From assembly GCA_965240325.2 (NCBI GenBank), contig OZ251246.1, positions 186,001-250,000 of the forward strand: a stretch of DNA of 64,000 bases. The letters are read 5' to 3'. Positions 46,291 to 56,893 of this stretch are shown here, piece by piece (positions within the stretch are counted from its first letter, which is position 1; the number at the start of each line of letters is the position of its first letter). The translations under genes and the position numbers were made by a program. The DNA is from Rebecca billardiae RCC1528. Taxonomy: Eukaryota; Haptophyta. Under the pieces are notes generated by a model. It was not told the DNA's origin and made no database searches. It was given only the letters and a program-made list of their open reading frames with translations.

Positions 46291-47263
46291 TCACAGCAGC
46301 GGCGCCAGCCGGTTCTCCAGCTTGTTGTACATGTCGCGGTACCAGTGGCGGCACACGTTGAGAAACAGCACCTCGCGCGGCGCCGCCGACCTGTTGGCGG
46401 CGCCGCGGTGCAGCACGCGGCCGTCGAAGACGATGAGCGAGCCGAGCGGGCAGTCGAAGGCGTGGGCGGGCAGCGCGCGCGCGGCGTTGGCCTTGACGTG
46501 GCTGCTCGGCTGGAACTCCGTCGGCCCGTTCCCGGCCGCGTGGCTGACCGCGCACAGCGGCACGAACACAGCTATGAAGTGCGGCGGCAGGTGCGCCGGG
46601 TGGGCGAACAGATGCGGCACGTCCTGATGCCAGCGCTGCTCGGCGGCGCCGGGCTCGGCGGCGACGAGGCCGGCGGTCTCGACGCGCGCCTTCGGCCCGA
46701 GCAGCTTGCGCAGCGCAGACACCAGCCGCTCGTCCGCGAGCACGCCGCCCGCGCCCGGCGAGAACGGGTGCGCCGACGGGTCGAAGTTGAGCTCGGAACG
46801 GCNNNNNNNNNNNNNNNNNNNNNNNNNNNNNNNNNNNNNNNNNNNNNNNNNNNNNNNNNNNNNNNNNNNNNNNNNNNNNNNNNNNNNNNNNNNNNNNNNN
46901 NNTGAGCTCGGAACGGCCCAGGTTTCGATTTCGGCTCGACGTCACCTCGCCCTCGCGGCGCATGCGCGCGAGCTCCGCGGCCCATGCGCGGACGCGCACC
47001 GGGTCGAAGAACTCGGGCACGCAGCACACGCCGTGCGCGCGCACGGCGAGGGCGATCGCCTCAGCATCCTCCGGCCCGCCGGTCGCGCGCACCACCGCAG
47101 GCGGCACTTTGGCCGCGCCGTCCAGGCATGCCGCCGTGGGGCCGGCAGGCTGCGCTCGTCGGCGGCGGCGAGTGATGGAGAGCACAGCACGAACGGCGCA
47201 CGCACCCACGACGAGCGCCGCCGCCGTGGCGAGCTGGCGCGGTGTGCTCCACGAGTGGGCCAT
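46291..47263 (-). CDS. Phytanoyl-CoA dioxygenase (PhyH)-like Fe(II)/2-oxoglutarate oxygenase, N-terminally anchored, interrupted by assembly gap
   Basis: ATG at 47263. An N-terminal hydrophobic helix (LATAAALVVGACAVRAVLSI) followed by Arg-rich residues suggests a membrane anchor. The catalytic core shows the iron-binding HxD in RWHQDVPHLF, a typical AVSHAAGNGPTEFQPSSH segment, and the distal His in VFDGRVLHRGAANRSA with nearby Arg for 2-oxoglutarate; it ends RDMYNKLENRLAPLL. This family hydroxylates acyl-CoA or other lipid-like substrates; the substrate here is unknown. A run of 100 N interrupts the frame. If the 15-bp duplicated flank is merged the frame is continuous and encodes 285 residues. 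Confidence 0.8.
46803..46902. other. 100-N assembly gap flanked by identical 15-mers
   Basis: tgagctcggaacggc occurs immediately left (46788-46802) and immediately right (46903-46917) of exactly 100 N. This pattern suggests two overlapping contigs joined by a placeholder. Confidence 0.9.
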
Positions 47264-47393
47264 GCTTTAGCCCGGGTCAGAAGCGGGGCCGCGCGCCATC
47301 GTGCGGACTGCGGAGTGAAGTGCCACGCGGGTGCCAGTGCATCACGGCAGTGATGACTACCCGACAGTTTAGTTGATCAGCAATCGGCGCAGC

Positions 47394-48788
47394 ATGGCGG
47401 CGCTCCTCGCATCCCGGCGGTGGTGTCGAGAGGACTGGCGCGTCTCCGCGCTGGCGCCCGCGTACGAGGGCGCCGGCGCGTACCGGCGTGACATCGACCG
47501 GCTCGTCGAGCACTGCGCCGCCGTGCAGGCGGCGCTCGGCGCGCGGGAGAGCGCGGACGAGGCCATCCGCAACTTGCCGCGCGGCGGTCAGCGGCATGAG
47601 ATCGCCGCCGCGCTCAAGGCGGGCGCGCGGCTGCGCGGCCTCGAGTCGGACGGGAGCTGCCGGTACTGCTTCCTCTCGCCGTGCATCTGCGCCGCCATCG
47701 AGACCGTCCCCGCCCTCCGCCACCGCGTCTGGCTGCTGCTGCACCACACCGAAGTCTTTCGGCGAACGAATACGGGCAAGCTGCTCGCGCTCGCGTGCCC
47801 GGGCGCGCGGCTCGCGGTGGCAGGCGTGCCTGCGCTGGAGGCGCCCTTGCTCGAGCTCATGGCGCAGGCACGGCCGACCACGGTTGTGCTGTACCCAGGG
47901 CCGGGCTGCATCGGCACGGCGGAGCTGCTCGCCGCGCTGCGCACGAACGCCCGCCCCGTTCACGGAGCGGCCTCTGGTGCTGCGCGCGCGCGCGCGCGCG
48001 CCAGCCCACCGCACGGCGCCGTGCTGCCAGCACTCGACATCGTCCTCCTCGACGCGACATGGACGTGCGCCAAGTCGCTCGTGCGCCGGCTCCCGCCGGA
48101 CGCGCGCTTCGTCCGCATCAACACGGCCGCCGGCGGCGCGCGCTCCCTCTTTGCCACCAGGCACCAGGGCGAGGCGCGCGGCGAGGCGGGGCTGGTCTCA
48201 ACTGCCGAGGCGTGCGCAGCCCTGCTCGACGAGCTGGGCGAGCCGCACGAGCTCGGCGCGGCGCTGCGCGACAACTTCCGGCTGAGCGAGGACACGGTGC
48301 TGCTCCAGTCACGAGGCATGCACAGGCAGCGCTTCGGCTCGTGGACCAAGCTGACGCCGCGAGCGCGCGCGGCCCATCAGGGCCAATCCGGGCCGGGCGG
48401 CGCGCCAGCGCGCCACAGCTCGAGCGACGACGGCCGCGGCGTGGAGAGTGGCGGGGGCGCGCCGGGGAACGTGGATACCGACGACGGCGCGCCGCCCGCG
48501 GAGGACGGGTGCGCCGCGCACGCGAGAACGAGCAGCTCGCCGTGCTCGCGGCCGCGCGGCACAGACCCGCGTGCCGATGGCGGTCGCAGCAGCGGCGCTC
48601 ACGTCTCAGAGCATCAGCAGCAGCAGCCAGGGTCCTCGGGTGCCGACGCCGACGCCCGCCCACCGCTTTGTCTGGCGGCTCCTTGCAACGCCGCCAACCG
48701 CGACGGCCGGCTCGTGCTCGTGGCTGCACACGCCGGGGGCAGAATCGACGAGGACGATGACGCCTTGGTCTTATTGGACTCTGAATGA
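47394..48788 (+). CDS. DTW-domain protein (tRNA-uridine aminocarboxypropyltransferase-like)
   Basis: Single exon, 464 residues from ATG 47394. A cysteine motif CRYCFLSPCIC near residue 89, then LLLHHTEVFRRTNTGKLL, an LYPGPG segment and the signature LLDATWTCAKSL near residue 220, followed by RVRIN-type and SRLST/EACAALL-like elements and ending in DNFRLSEDTVLLQ. These are the ordered motifs of the DTW family (TapT/DTWD), which transfers the 3-amino-3-carboxypropyl group of SAM to uridine in tRNA. The C-terminal 130 residues are disordered and Ser/Gly/Ala-rich, beyond the usual family length. An in-frame CG run (47,979-48,000) inserts ARARARA upstream of the DTW motif. It lies head to head with the PhyH-like gene (130 bp apart). 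Confidence 0.85.
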   Translation: MAALLASRRWCREDWRVSALAPAYEGAGAYRRDIDRLVEHCAAVQAALGARESADEAIRNLPRGGQRHEIAAALKAGARLRGLESDGSCRYCFLSPCICAAIETVPALRHRVWLLLHHTEVFRRTNTGKLLALACPGARLAVAGVPALEAPLLELMAQARPTTVVLYPGPGCIGTAELLAALRTNARPVHGAASGAARARARASPPHGAVLPALDIVLLDATWTCAKSLVRRLPPDARFVRINTAAGGARSLFATRHQGEARGEAGLVSTAEACAALLDELGEPHELGAALRDNFRLSEDTVLLQSRGMHRQRFGSWTKLTPRARAAHQGQSGPGGAPARHSSSDDGRGVESGGGAPGNVDTDDGAPPAEDGCAAHARTSSSPCSRPRGTDPRADGGRSSGAHVSEHQQQQPGSSGADADARPPLCLAAPCNAANRDGRLVLVAAHAGGRIDEDDDALVLLDSE

Positions 48789-49037
48789 CAGCGCGCACCA
48801 GCAGGACGCGCGCAACTGACGACGACTTTCATCATTTCATGTGAGCATCATCATCATCGACATATTGGTAACGCCGGCGAGCTGCGTGCGAGCTCAGCAT
48901 CATAGAGACAGTAGCAGAGTGGTTGTGGCGCTGTGCACTGGGGTAGTGACTATGATAACAGTGTGGATTGTGGTGTCACGGCAGTGAGGGGTGTGGCCGG
49001 TTTGGAGCCGTGCGTGCTTACCCCCATACTGCCGATT
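48789..49037. other. Intergenic segment between DTW gene and TIR element
   Basis: Short repeats of atcatcat at 48,830-48,860; otherwise nothing recognisable. Confidence 0.5.
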
Positions 49038-49106
49038 TAGGGCCATTCTGGACCCGGCGGAAAAATTTCCGCCGAGGGTATTCGGGGTAAAAGCCCGCTT
49101 TTTCTT

Positions 49107-49126
49107 GCCGGCATAGCTATGCCGGC
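49107..49126. repeat. Perfect 20-bp palindrome at inner edge of left TIR
   Basis: gccggcatagctatgccggc equals its own reverse complement; overlaps the last bases of the left terminal inverted repeat. Confidence 0.9.
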
Positions 49127-50330
49127 AAAAAGTAACGAGCGTTTGGAAAAAATCTCAACTCGACCCCCAGATGAGATTTTTGCCGTATGTACTACTATGG
49201 AAATTGTAAGCTCTATCTGGCGACCTGTCCTTTGTGAAGCCGAAGTTGGGGGGTCGTCGGAACCCGCCCCGCGGTACTGGGCTGCCCCGGCCGGCGCCGA
49301 TCATGGTGTCCCGCCGCCGCACCCGCCCCGCTGCCCCGTGAGCTGGAGCGCGCGGGTGGGAACGGTGCGATCGCGGGTCCACCTTCCCCCACACCAAGCG
49401 ATGTGCTGCGATTCGCTTTCCTCCGTGGTCACCAAGCGCGCGCACGCTCCTGCTCTTGCGCCTCCGCGCCAAATGCGCAGATGTGCGACCGCACGCGACA
49501 GCGTACGCTGACGCTGCATCAGGGCTTGAAGTACGCACTGGTACGGCATAATGCTCTGATTGCGCATACGCCGCGCTTTGCCCCCGCGCGCGTTACCGTC
49601 ATCGTGACGTGCATGCGCATCCGGAGGCATCGAGGAGTGAATCGGCACGAGAGCATGATGTTCACCCTTTTCTTGCGGCGTCGCCAGATGCCGTTCGCGG
49701 TGCCAGTGCGCGCGCCCACGTGCCCCGGCTTTTTGTTATCCACGCGCTACTCAGAAGCCTACGCCGCTTGGTGCTCCCCCTGCACGGGCATCAGCGTGCT
49801 GGCCTTCGTGCCACTCCCAAGGCCAGACGTGCGACTCAGATGGGGCGAATGCGCGACACGCCTTGTTTGTTACCTGTGATGGCATGTACGTTGAGCACTC
49901 GCCGTGCGGCTAGCGCGATTGGTGCTCATTAGGAGTCTTGCGGTGGAGAGCAGTCCAGAGCCTAAGTTGCCAGCGCTTACATCTACACCACCCCTGATCG
50001 CGCGTGACAACTCTCAGCCTCAGGCTGTAAAATGTCATGCTGTGCACTCATGCCAGCTCATCTACTCAACGTCTCACGCCAAACGGCGTTTGGCCGCGAC
50101 TGCGGCTCAGCGCTGGCGACTTTGCCCGGACGTGAGCAAACGTACATTCGCCCCCACAACCGCGCCGGCGCCATTCAAGATGCGCTCGTGCCGACCACTG
50201 TCAGTGCTCTAGTAGCTCACTGAGGACGTGCTCGCGCTTTTCATGCCGACACCAGTGTGCATTGAGCTAGGCGCTCTTGTCACTCGCGCGCGCAAGAGCG
50301 AAGTGAGTACGTACAAGGCCTGGCCAGAGA

Positions 50331-50943
50331 CAAGGGCGGTAAGGGCTGTCAACTCCGAGTGGCGCCGAGTGGCGGAGGTTGGGCGCCCCTCAACTCGTGC
50401 GGCCTCGCGGCGCAGCGGCTAAGTCTCCTGGGGCGCAGCCCTGGAGGGCGCGTGGGGTGCGCACGCCGCGTGCTCCTGCGGCCGCGGCAGCGGCCGCGGA
50501 CACGGCGCGCGTGGTTGGTCGTATCATCTGGCGCGAGGCGGCATGACGCGCGCCCATCATACGTGAGCCTCGCCCCGGGCGCGCGCCCGACCCGCGCCGA
50601 CCGCACCGCGCACCGCGCGCGCGCCGGCGGCTGGCGCGTGGCCACGGCTGGCTCTTGGTGCGGCGCGCGTGCGCGGCTGGCCTGAGGCGCGGCGAGGGCG
50701 CCGGCAAGCGCAGCGCGCGGCGTGAGAGGGTACTACGTGCTGTCTAGCAGGCGACCAACCACGCGCGCCGTGTCCGCGGCCGCTGCCGCGGCCGCAGGAG
50801 CACGCGGCGTGCGCTTCCCCACGCGCCCTCCAGGGCGGCGCCCCAGGAGACTTAGCCGCTGGGCCGCGAGGCCGCACGAGTTGAGGGGCCCAGAACCTCC
50901 GCCACTCGGCGCCACTGGGAGTTGACAGCCCTTACCGCCCTTG
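50331..50943. repeat. Fold-back: two about 190-bp inverted arms
   Basis: Left arm 50331-50521 and right arm 50753-50943 are reverse complements with only a few mismatches and indels (outer ends caagggcggtaagggctgtc / gacagcccttaccgcccttg; inner ends near gtggttggtcg / cgaccaacca). The spacer is about 230 bp. It is nested inside the TIR-flanked element. Confidence 0.9.
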
Positions 50944-51389
50944 CCAGAGATCAGGTGTGGGAGCGCTGCACGCTGCTGCAAAGCCGTGCCTGGTGCCACA
51001 TCTGCAAGTTGGCTGCCGTCCTCGCCGTGCTCGAGCACTTCGCCCAGCGCTAGCGCCCAGCGCGCAAGCACGCCCTTGACCCGCTCACACGCGCATGGCT
51101 CGCGCCGTGCGCCTCGCCGCTGCCCATCGCGACAGGTGTCTACGGGCGGTGCGTGGGCGGCGCTTGCAGCACGGGCGATGGCTGATGGCGTTCTGCGACG
51201 AGCCCCGTTGCGACATCGGTCCGCGTCCTATGAGCTCGCGTTCGATCTCGCGACCTGTAAGTCGTTTCGTACGCGAACCGTCGGCAAGAAAAAACGGGCT
51301 TTTACCCCGAATACCCTCGGCGGAATTTTTTCCGCCGGGTCCAGAATGGCCCTTACTGTAGATTGTTGGCGGGCTTGGCGCCGGACATC

Positions 51390-52585
51390 ATGCCCATGGC
51401 GCCTCCGCTGGGCCCTCCATCCGCCTCGCTTCGGAGGCCGCGCGCGCAGCTGGTGCTGGGCGCGCTCGCCGCGATCGCGCTCCTGCCCGGGTGGGCATCT
51501 TCGGCTGGCGCGGCGACGTGCGAGGGCCGCGGCTGCGATGCGTGCGTCGGCTCCCCCTTCGGGCGCGCGCTGCGCAAGCACGAGTCGTCGATCGCGTGCA
51601 TCGTGCTGCAGCCGGGCGACGGCGACAGCGGCGGGAAGAAGGTGCGATGGTCGCGCGGCCCGCAGCACGCGCGCGGCGCCGCGCGCGTGCGCCCCCCGCG
51701 CGTGCAGCTCACCCGGCTCGCCGGCCCGCGCGCCACGCGCACGCTACGCGCGCGCGCGCACCTCTCGCCTTGCGCCGCCGTCGGGTCGGACGCGGCCGCA
51801 GGCGGTTTTTTATCCACGCGTGGATGAGTACTCCGTGATGGAGGTGACCGACTTTGGCGAGGACCTGACGAACATCTGGGTCGCGGTCGAGGGCATGGGC
51901 ACCATCGGGCAGAACGCCGACCTCGAGTGGATCGACCACACGAAGCGCTTCAAGGCCGGGCCGAACGTGCGCGAGCCGCGGCGCCGGCACCGCGCCGGCG
52001 GTCGCTCCCCGCAGCTCGCGGCCGCGCCGTGCCCCGCGGCGCGCCGACCCGCCCGCGCGCCGGCGCGCCCGCCTCGCGCCGCGCCAGGTCGTCCCGTTCT
52101 TCACCGTCATCGTCCACCTCGACATGGGCGTCGTCGAGCGCGTGCAGTGGGACTCGGGCTGCTCCACCTGCTCGTCCGCAAACGCTGCGTGCATGGCGGA
52201 CGACTCGGGCGCGGTCTGCAAGCCGAACGGCGGCAGCATCGGGCCGTGCTCGGACTGCTCGATCTCGGCTTCGGCGTGCACCGACGGCGCGTGCGTGCCG
52301 CGCGTGTACATCGCGTGGCTCGGCACCGACGCGAGCGGAGAGCCGTGCACGAGCGCGGGTGCGCAACGCGCGCCGCGCGGCACGCCCGCGCGCTCGCCGC
52401 CGGCGCGCAACCGGCCGGGAGGCCAGCGGCGTTGCTCACACCGCGCGCCTGGCCGCCGGCGCGCGCGCATCCTGCTGCGCTGCCGCGCAGGCAAAATCAT
52501 CTCGCGCTTCCGCGCGTACTCGATGCGCGGGCTCTACGACTCTGCGTCGGGCAGCTCGGTCGAGCTGAACAACCTGGAAGAGTAG
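51390..52585 (+). CDS. Secreted Cys-rich protein of unknown function, four exons
   Basis: Exons 51390-51641, 51802-51966, 52088-52358 and 52491-52585; introns in phases 0, 0 and 1, all GTGCG...AG; 260 residues. Residues about 17-42 form a signal peptide (LVLGALAAIALLPGWASSAGA). The mature part has CEGRGCDACVGSP, an acidic middle (VMEVTDFGEDLTNIWVAVEGMG), and a Cys-rich stretch (CSTCSSANAACMADDSGAVC ... PCSDCSISASACTDGACV) before WLGTDASGEPC and a helical end ISRFRAYSMRGLYD. The many paired cysteines fit an oxidising, extracellular or endomembrane location. I do not recognise the family. Phases and frames agree at every junction, which supports the model. Its start lies 35 bp after a TIR end. 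Confidence 0.75.
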
Positions 52586-53654
52586 CCGCGATGGCGCAAT
52601 CAGTCAGACTCGGCCTCCGCTCAGCAGCTGCAGTGTTCCCATCTCGTGAGCTCCCTTCGGAGCGTTGTCAGCCATCACCGGCAACCGCTCCGTGAATGGC
52701 ATGGCGACCTGGAGGGGACCACCGCGTGTGCCAAGACTGCGGGAGCGCGATTCGGGCGATCACGGTTCGGTCTGACACGGGGCCCCGGGCAGGGGGCGGC
52801 GCGGCCGCGGCCGGGGGGCGCCGGGCGGGACTGCATACGTTTCGGGCGCGCCCGCGCCGGCACCGTTGTCCATCCGACGGCCCAGGATTCGGCGGGCCGG
52901 TCCGACCGCAACGACCGTAGTCAGTCGTCCGCAATTCTACGTGCCGAGGATCACACAGACACACAGTCCGATGTGCCGTGGCCTGCGCGGGACGACCCCG
53001 GAAGACTGTCCCGAGCGGCCGCCGAGGACGCCAGTGCGCAGCCAATTCGCAGCGGGTTACACCAGTGATCGCCGGTATTATGACGAGCGAATTATGAGCT
53101 GTATGGGGGGAAGCTGCTATGATAGAAGCATGCTGTGAATTTACCGCCGATGCTGTTGTATCAACAGGTACTCTTTGCTAGTGTGCAAGCACTCAATGGT
53201 TGGTGATTGGTCAATCAAGAGACATTGAGCAAGCACAAAACGTGAAAGTGAGCACCGGTGTGTCGTTCTGTCGAAAGTTTCTCCCGAAGGGCGATGTCTA
53301 TTTCCGCCTCTCAGACTTCAGACTTGTCCGTGGCTATATTCATCGAACTCGTGCAACCGTCACGCAGCCAGTTTTCTACCGCTTGGGCGTGGTATCTTCC
53401 AGCTCGTGCGGCCTGTTCGGCTCGCAGCGGGTAAGCAGGTCCTCCCTGGCGACTATGTAAAATCACTTTCGAACTTTCTGCGCCTACAATACTCTTCACC
53501 CGATCAAGGCCAATCGTTAGAGAAGTTACAAGAATACGACTGCTTTTAACCACCCGTACGTCGCGACAGCCGGGGCCTGCCGTCGTCGTCGGCGCACCTG
53601 CGCTCGCTCTCTTCCGTGGCGATTCGCCTCGGCGTACTGGCCGGTCGCTGCGGC
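52586..53654. other. Intergenic segment
   Basis: No domain-bearing frame. AT-richer section 53,060-53,330 probably belongs to the AP2 gene promoter. Short open frames (52,646-53,068; 53,200-53,460) lack support. Confidence 0.5.
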
Positions 53655-55436
53655 ATGGAGGTGGTGGAGACCACCGCCGGGTCCATGGGTGCCGAGCCGG
53701 CTGTCGGCGGCGCCCCGGCCGCTCCGCCCGCCGCCGAGCCTTCCCCCGCCGCCACCGACACGCTCTCGCCCGCAACGAACGCGGCGCTGCCGCTCCCGGC
53801 GCCGCAGGGGACGAACGGTCCGCACGCGCGCGTGGGCGCGCCTGCCGCAGCCCCGCCGATGGGCGCTCCGGCCACCGCACCTAGCGGCACGGGCGGCGCG
53901 GCGAGCAGGAAGCGCAAGTACGACATCAAATTCAAGGGCGTGTACGCGTGCCGTGGCTCGGGCGCCAACGCGTGGCAGGCCCAGATTCGGATCGGCGGCA
54001 ACATGCACCACCTGGGCGTATACGCGACCGCGGCCGAGGCGGCGCGCGCATACGACGAGCAGGCGCACACCCTGGGCCGGTCGCTCAACTTCCCCGACGA
54101 CCCGCCACCTCTCGGCGCCCCGGGCGCCGCGCCCCCCCGTCCGCCCGTGCGCGCGCGCTCGCGCAAGCCGCAGGCGACGCCAGTGGTGACTGCGATCGTG
54201 TCGCCGTGCGGGCAGTGCGCTTTGGGCTCGGGCTCGGTGGCGGCGATTGCGGGCGCGCCGGCCGGCGCTCCTACCGGCGCACCCGTCGGCGTGCTCGGCA
54301 GCCCCGCGCTCGGCTCGCCCATGGGCGGCTGCGGCGGCGGCCCCCAGGCCTCCGCCGCGCAGCAGGCAGCAGCTGTCGCTTGCGCGCTGCCGCCGACCGC
54401 GTGTGCTGAGGCGGGGCTCTCGCTGCCGCCGCAGCAGCAGGTGGAGATGCTCCTCGAGAGCGCGCGGCAACAGAGCGCGCATCGGGCGCGGCAGGCGCAG
54501 CCGCCACCGACGCACGAGGCGCACGCGTCGCAGGCGCACGCGCACGCGCGCGCGCAGGCGCAGGCCGCGGCTATGCTACTGCACTCCGCGCCAACGCTGG
54601 CCGGGTCGCCGGAGTCGGGGCCGGCGCTCCAACCGCGCAGCGCGCTGCACCAACCTGCGCGCTCGCCCCCGCCCGCCGCCGCCGCCGCCGCGCAGCCGCA
54701 GCCGACGCCGCCGCTCGGCCCAGCGCCCGCACAGCCGCCGCCGAGCGGGCAGGAGCAGCAGGAGCAGCAGCAGCAGCAGCAGCTGCAGCAGCAGCAGCAG
54801 CAGCAGCAGCTGCAGCAGCAGCAGCAGCAGCAGCAGCAGCTGCAGCAGGCGGCAGAGGCGGCGGAGACCACGGAGACGGCGCGCGCGCTCGGGGCTGCGG
54901 CCAGTAGCCTCCTCGCCGCCGCGGTCGACCCAGACGCCGCGGCCGCGGACGGCTTCGTCGGGGACGGCACGACGGCCGGCGCGTGCGCCGGCAGTCCGGA
55001 CGACATCGGCGGCCCTCCCCCAGCGCACGCAGCGGCAGCCGCGCTCGTCCCCGGCCTGCCCGGGCTGGGGGCGACCACCGAGCAGATCGCAACCTCGCTC
55101 GCGGCCCCCTGCATCTTCTCGCAGACGATGGTGCTGGACAGCGCCGCCATCGCAGCGGGCAGCATGCCACTGAGCGGGCCGCCGCCGCAGTGCACCGCGC
55201 CGGACGGCGCAGCGGGCGCAGGGCTGCGACTCACGTCGATCGAGACGCTGCCGCTCGCGCCGCCGCCGATGCCACCGCTCGGCGGCTGCTCGGCAGTCGA
55301 CGTCAAGCCGACAGTCGACGTGCCGAGCGATGCCCTCGCGCTTGGGGCCGGCGCGCGCGGCGCGGCGGACGGTGCGCCGATCTACGCGGCGAGCGCACCG
55401 GCTGAACTCGTCGGCTCAGTCAGCGGCGAACGCTGA
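53655..55436 (+). CDS. AP2-domain transcription factor-like protein with polyglutamine tract
   Basis: Single exon, 593 residues from ATG 53655 (MEVVETTAGSMG). One AP2/ERF DNA-binding domain at about residues 86-150: KGVYACRGSGANAWQAQIRIGG, then HHLGVYATAAEAARAYDEQA and LNFPDD, with a basic approach SRKRKYDIKF. AP2 domains of this type bind DNA through a three-stranded sheet. The rest is low complexity: Ala/Pro/Gly-rich, a short helical stretch with QQQVEMLLESARQQSA, and a Gln-rich tract at about 368-400 coded by CAG repeats broken by CTG (54,757-54,850). The Gln and Pro-rich parts could be activation regions (inference). Overlapping opposite-strand open frames are shadows. Confidence 0.85.
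   Translation: MEVVETTAGSMGAEPAVGGAPAAPPAAEPSPAATDTLSPATNAALPLPAPQGTNGPHARVGAPAAAPPMGAPATAPSGTGGAASRKRKYDIKFKGVYACRGSGANAWQAQIRIGGNMHHLGVYATAAEAARAYDEQAHTLGRSLNFPDDPPPLGAPGAAPPRPPVRARSRKPQATPVVTAIVSPCGQCALGSGSVAAIAGAPAGAPTGAPVGVLGSPALGSPMGGCGGGPQASAAQQAAAVACALPPTACAEAGLSLPPQQQVEMLLESARQQSAHRARQAQPPPTHEAHASQAHAHARAQAQAAAMLLHSAPTLAGSPESGPALQPRSALHQPARSPPPAAAAAAQPQPTPPLGPAPAQPPPSGQEQQEQQQQQQLQQQQQQQQLQQQQQQQQQLQQAAEAAETTETARALGAAASSLLAAAVDPDAAAADGFVGDGTTAGACAGSPDDIGGPPPAHAAAAALVPGLPGLGATTEQIATSLAAPCIFSQTMVLDSAAIAAGSMPLSGPPPQCTAPDGAAGAGLRLTSIETLPLAPPPMPPLGGCSAVDVKPTVDVPSDALALGAGARGAADGAPIYAASAPAELVGSVSGER
54757..54850. repeat. CAG trinucleotide repeat coding polyglutamine
   Basis: Near-pure cag run with periodic ctg interruptions giving Q8-9 blocks separated by L. 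Likely length-polymorphic. Confidence 0.95.
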
Positions 55437-56893
55437 GCAACTTGCGGCACGCCAACGCCAACGGACGGACAGAGTGAGAGGGCGATTGAGTGCGCAGGCG
55501 GGGCCGCCGGTGGGGTCAGGGATGGCTTTCCCCGCGGGCAGCCTGTCGGCGCGTGCTGGCTCGCCCGGGTCGGGGGTCTTTGGCTGCGCGACCGCCGCAT
55601 GGTGCCGCGGTGGCGTAGCGTGCCGGCTGCGGAGTGCGGACTCGAGCCGGGGCGCAGACGTCGTGCTGGCTGCTACCGCTCTGACGCGTGCGCGCCCGTC
55701 GGCGCCCGACTCCGGACCCGCAACAGTCCGTGACTCGGACTCCGTACGTCGCGCCGTGTGCCAGCAATGGCCGTCTGGCGTCTGGCAGTGGCCCGCGCCC
55801 GCGCCCGCGGCCCCGCACAGCCGCTGCGGCTGCCGCCAGTGGCCCTGGGCCCTGGCGGCGAGTCACAGACAGGCTCCGCTGGCGCCGCTCACGCCTCTGA
55901 ATTGACACCGACGACCGCGGCCCGGCCGACGCCGCCCGACGGCGACGCGGGCGACCGGCGAGTCGGGCGACGGGCCGGTCCGACTCACTGATGACCGCGG
56001 ATGAATTGTCATTATTGCTACGACGCTGCATATAATATAACAGTCTTATAGGCGCGGCCTGCGGGGCCGATAGTTATAATCATACTGATTGACGATCTGA
56101 TCTGTGATCACTCACACTGATCATGATGACCGCGATTCATCGGGCTCGCCCGGCGATTGTCGCCGTCGGATCAGAGAGCCTGAGGCACGCACGCGCCCGG
56201 GCTGAGCCTGAGCGCAGGCCGATGGCGATTACTTATCGGAACCGGGTCGTCTCGTCAGGACCGCTTAGACGGCCAGTCGCCCGTCAGTCGCCTCAGTCGG
56301 ACTGCTGTCGTCAGGACGCAGACTCCCGCCGCCACTCCGTCTCCGGACCGGGAGCAGTAGTCACGAGTCTCACTCACGGCCCATCACGGATCACGGGCAC
56401 TCGCGTCAGGCCGCACGCTCGGACGCCGGCACCGGGGTGTGACGGGACCTCCGCGGAGGCCGCCGTGACACTGCAGAGCTGCTGTCACACTGCCGGGCTC
56501 GCGGCCGGGCGCCAAGTACTGCTGTACTGTCCATGGGCCTGAAGTGCCTGAACTCCCGGGCCCGGGCCGGCCGGGGCCCGCGAGTCAGAACGCCAGTGAC
56601 GGGCGAGCCGCTAACGTATGGTCCGCGGGCGCCGGGCCGTGTCGGTGTCACAGGGAGGCGTGGGACCGCAGCCGGTGGCTCGGGCCACGCGGACTCGTAG
56701 CGGACTCACTCGTCAGTGACTCACGGAGCCTGCGCGGCTGCGGCATCAGGCACGCGAGTGACGCAAGAGCGGCGACGCCAGCCGGGCCAGCGGAGTCGCG
56801 GACTGGCGACGGACAGCCGGCGGTAACAAGGACAACTACAGTATAATGTTCGTACGCGGTACTCACACAGTGACAGAGTAGTACTACTACGAC
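55437..56893. other. Intergenic segment
   Basis: GC-rich with a less GC-rich break at 56,010-56,110. Many short opposite-strand frames but no domain or splice pattern recognised; convergent 3' flanks of the AP2 and phosphatase genes. Confidence 0.5.

Larger units (their letters stand above)
49038..51355. mobile_element. Non-autonomous element with about 74-bp terminal inverted repeats
   Basis: The left end (49038-49110, starting tagggccattctggaccc) and right end (51282-51355) are near-perfect inverted repeats: shared blocks include gggccattctggacccggcgg, ccgccgagggtattcggggt and aaaagcccg. The interior has no transposase-like frame that I recognise and contains a fold-back structure. A target-site duplication is not clear. 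The right end stops 35 bp before the start codon of the next gene. Confidence 0.75.

Noticed and set aside
53200-53460. 86-codon frame upstream of the AP2 gene
   Set aside because: Lies in the AT-richer promoter region, no domain and no splice partner.
53546-55306. Minus-strand 586-codon frame with poly-Cys
   Set aside because: Antisense of the AP2 gene; the poly-Cys is the complement of the CAG repeat.
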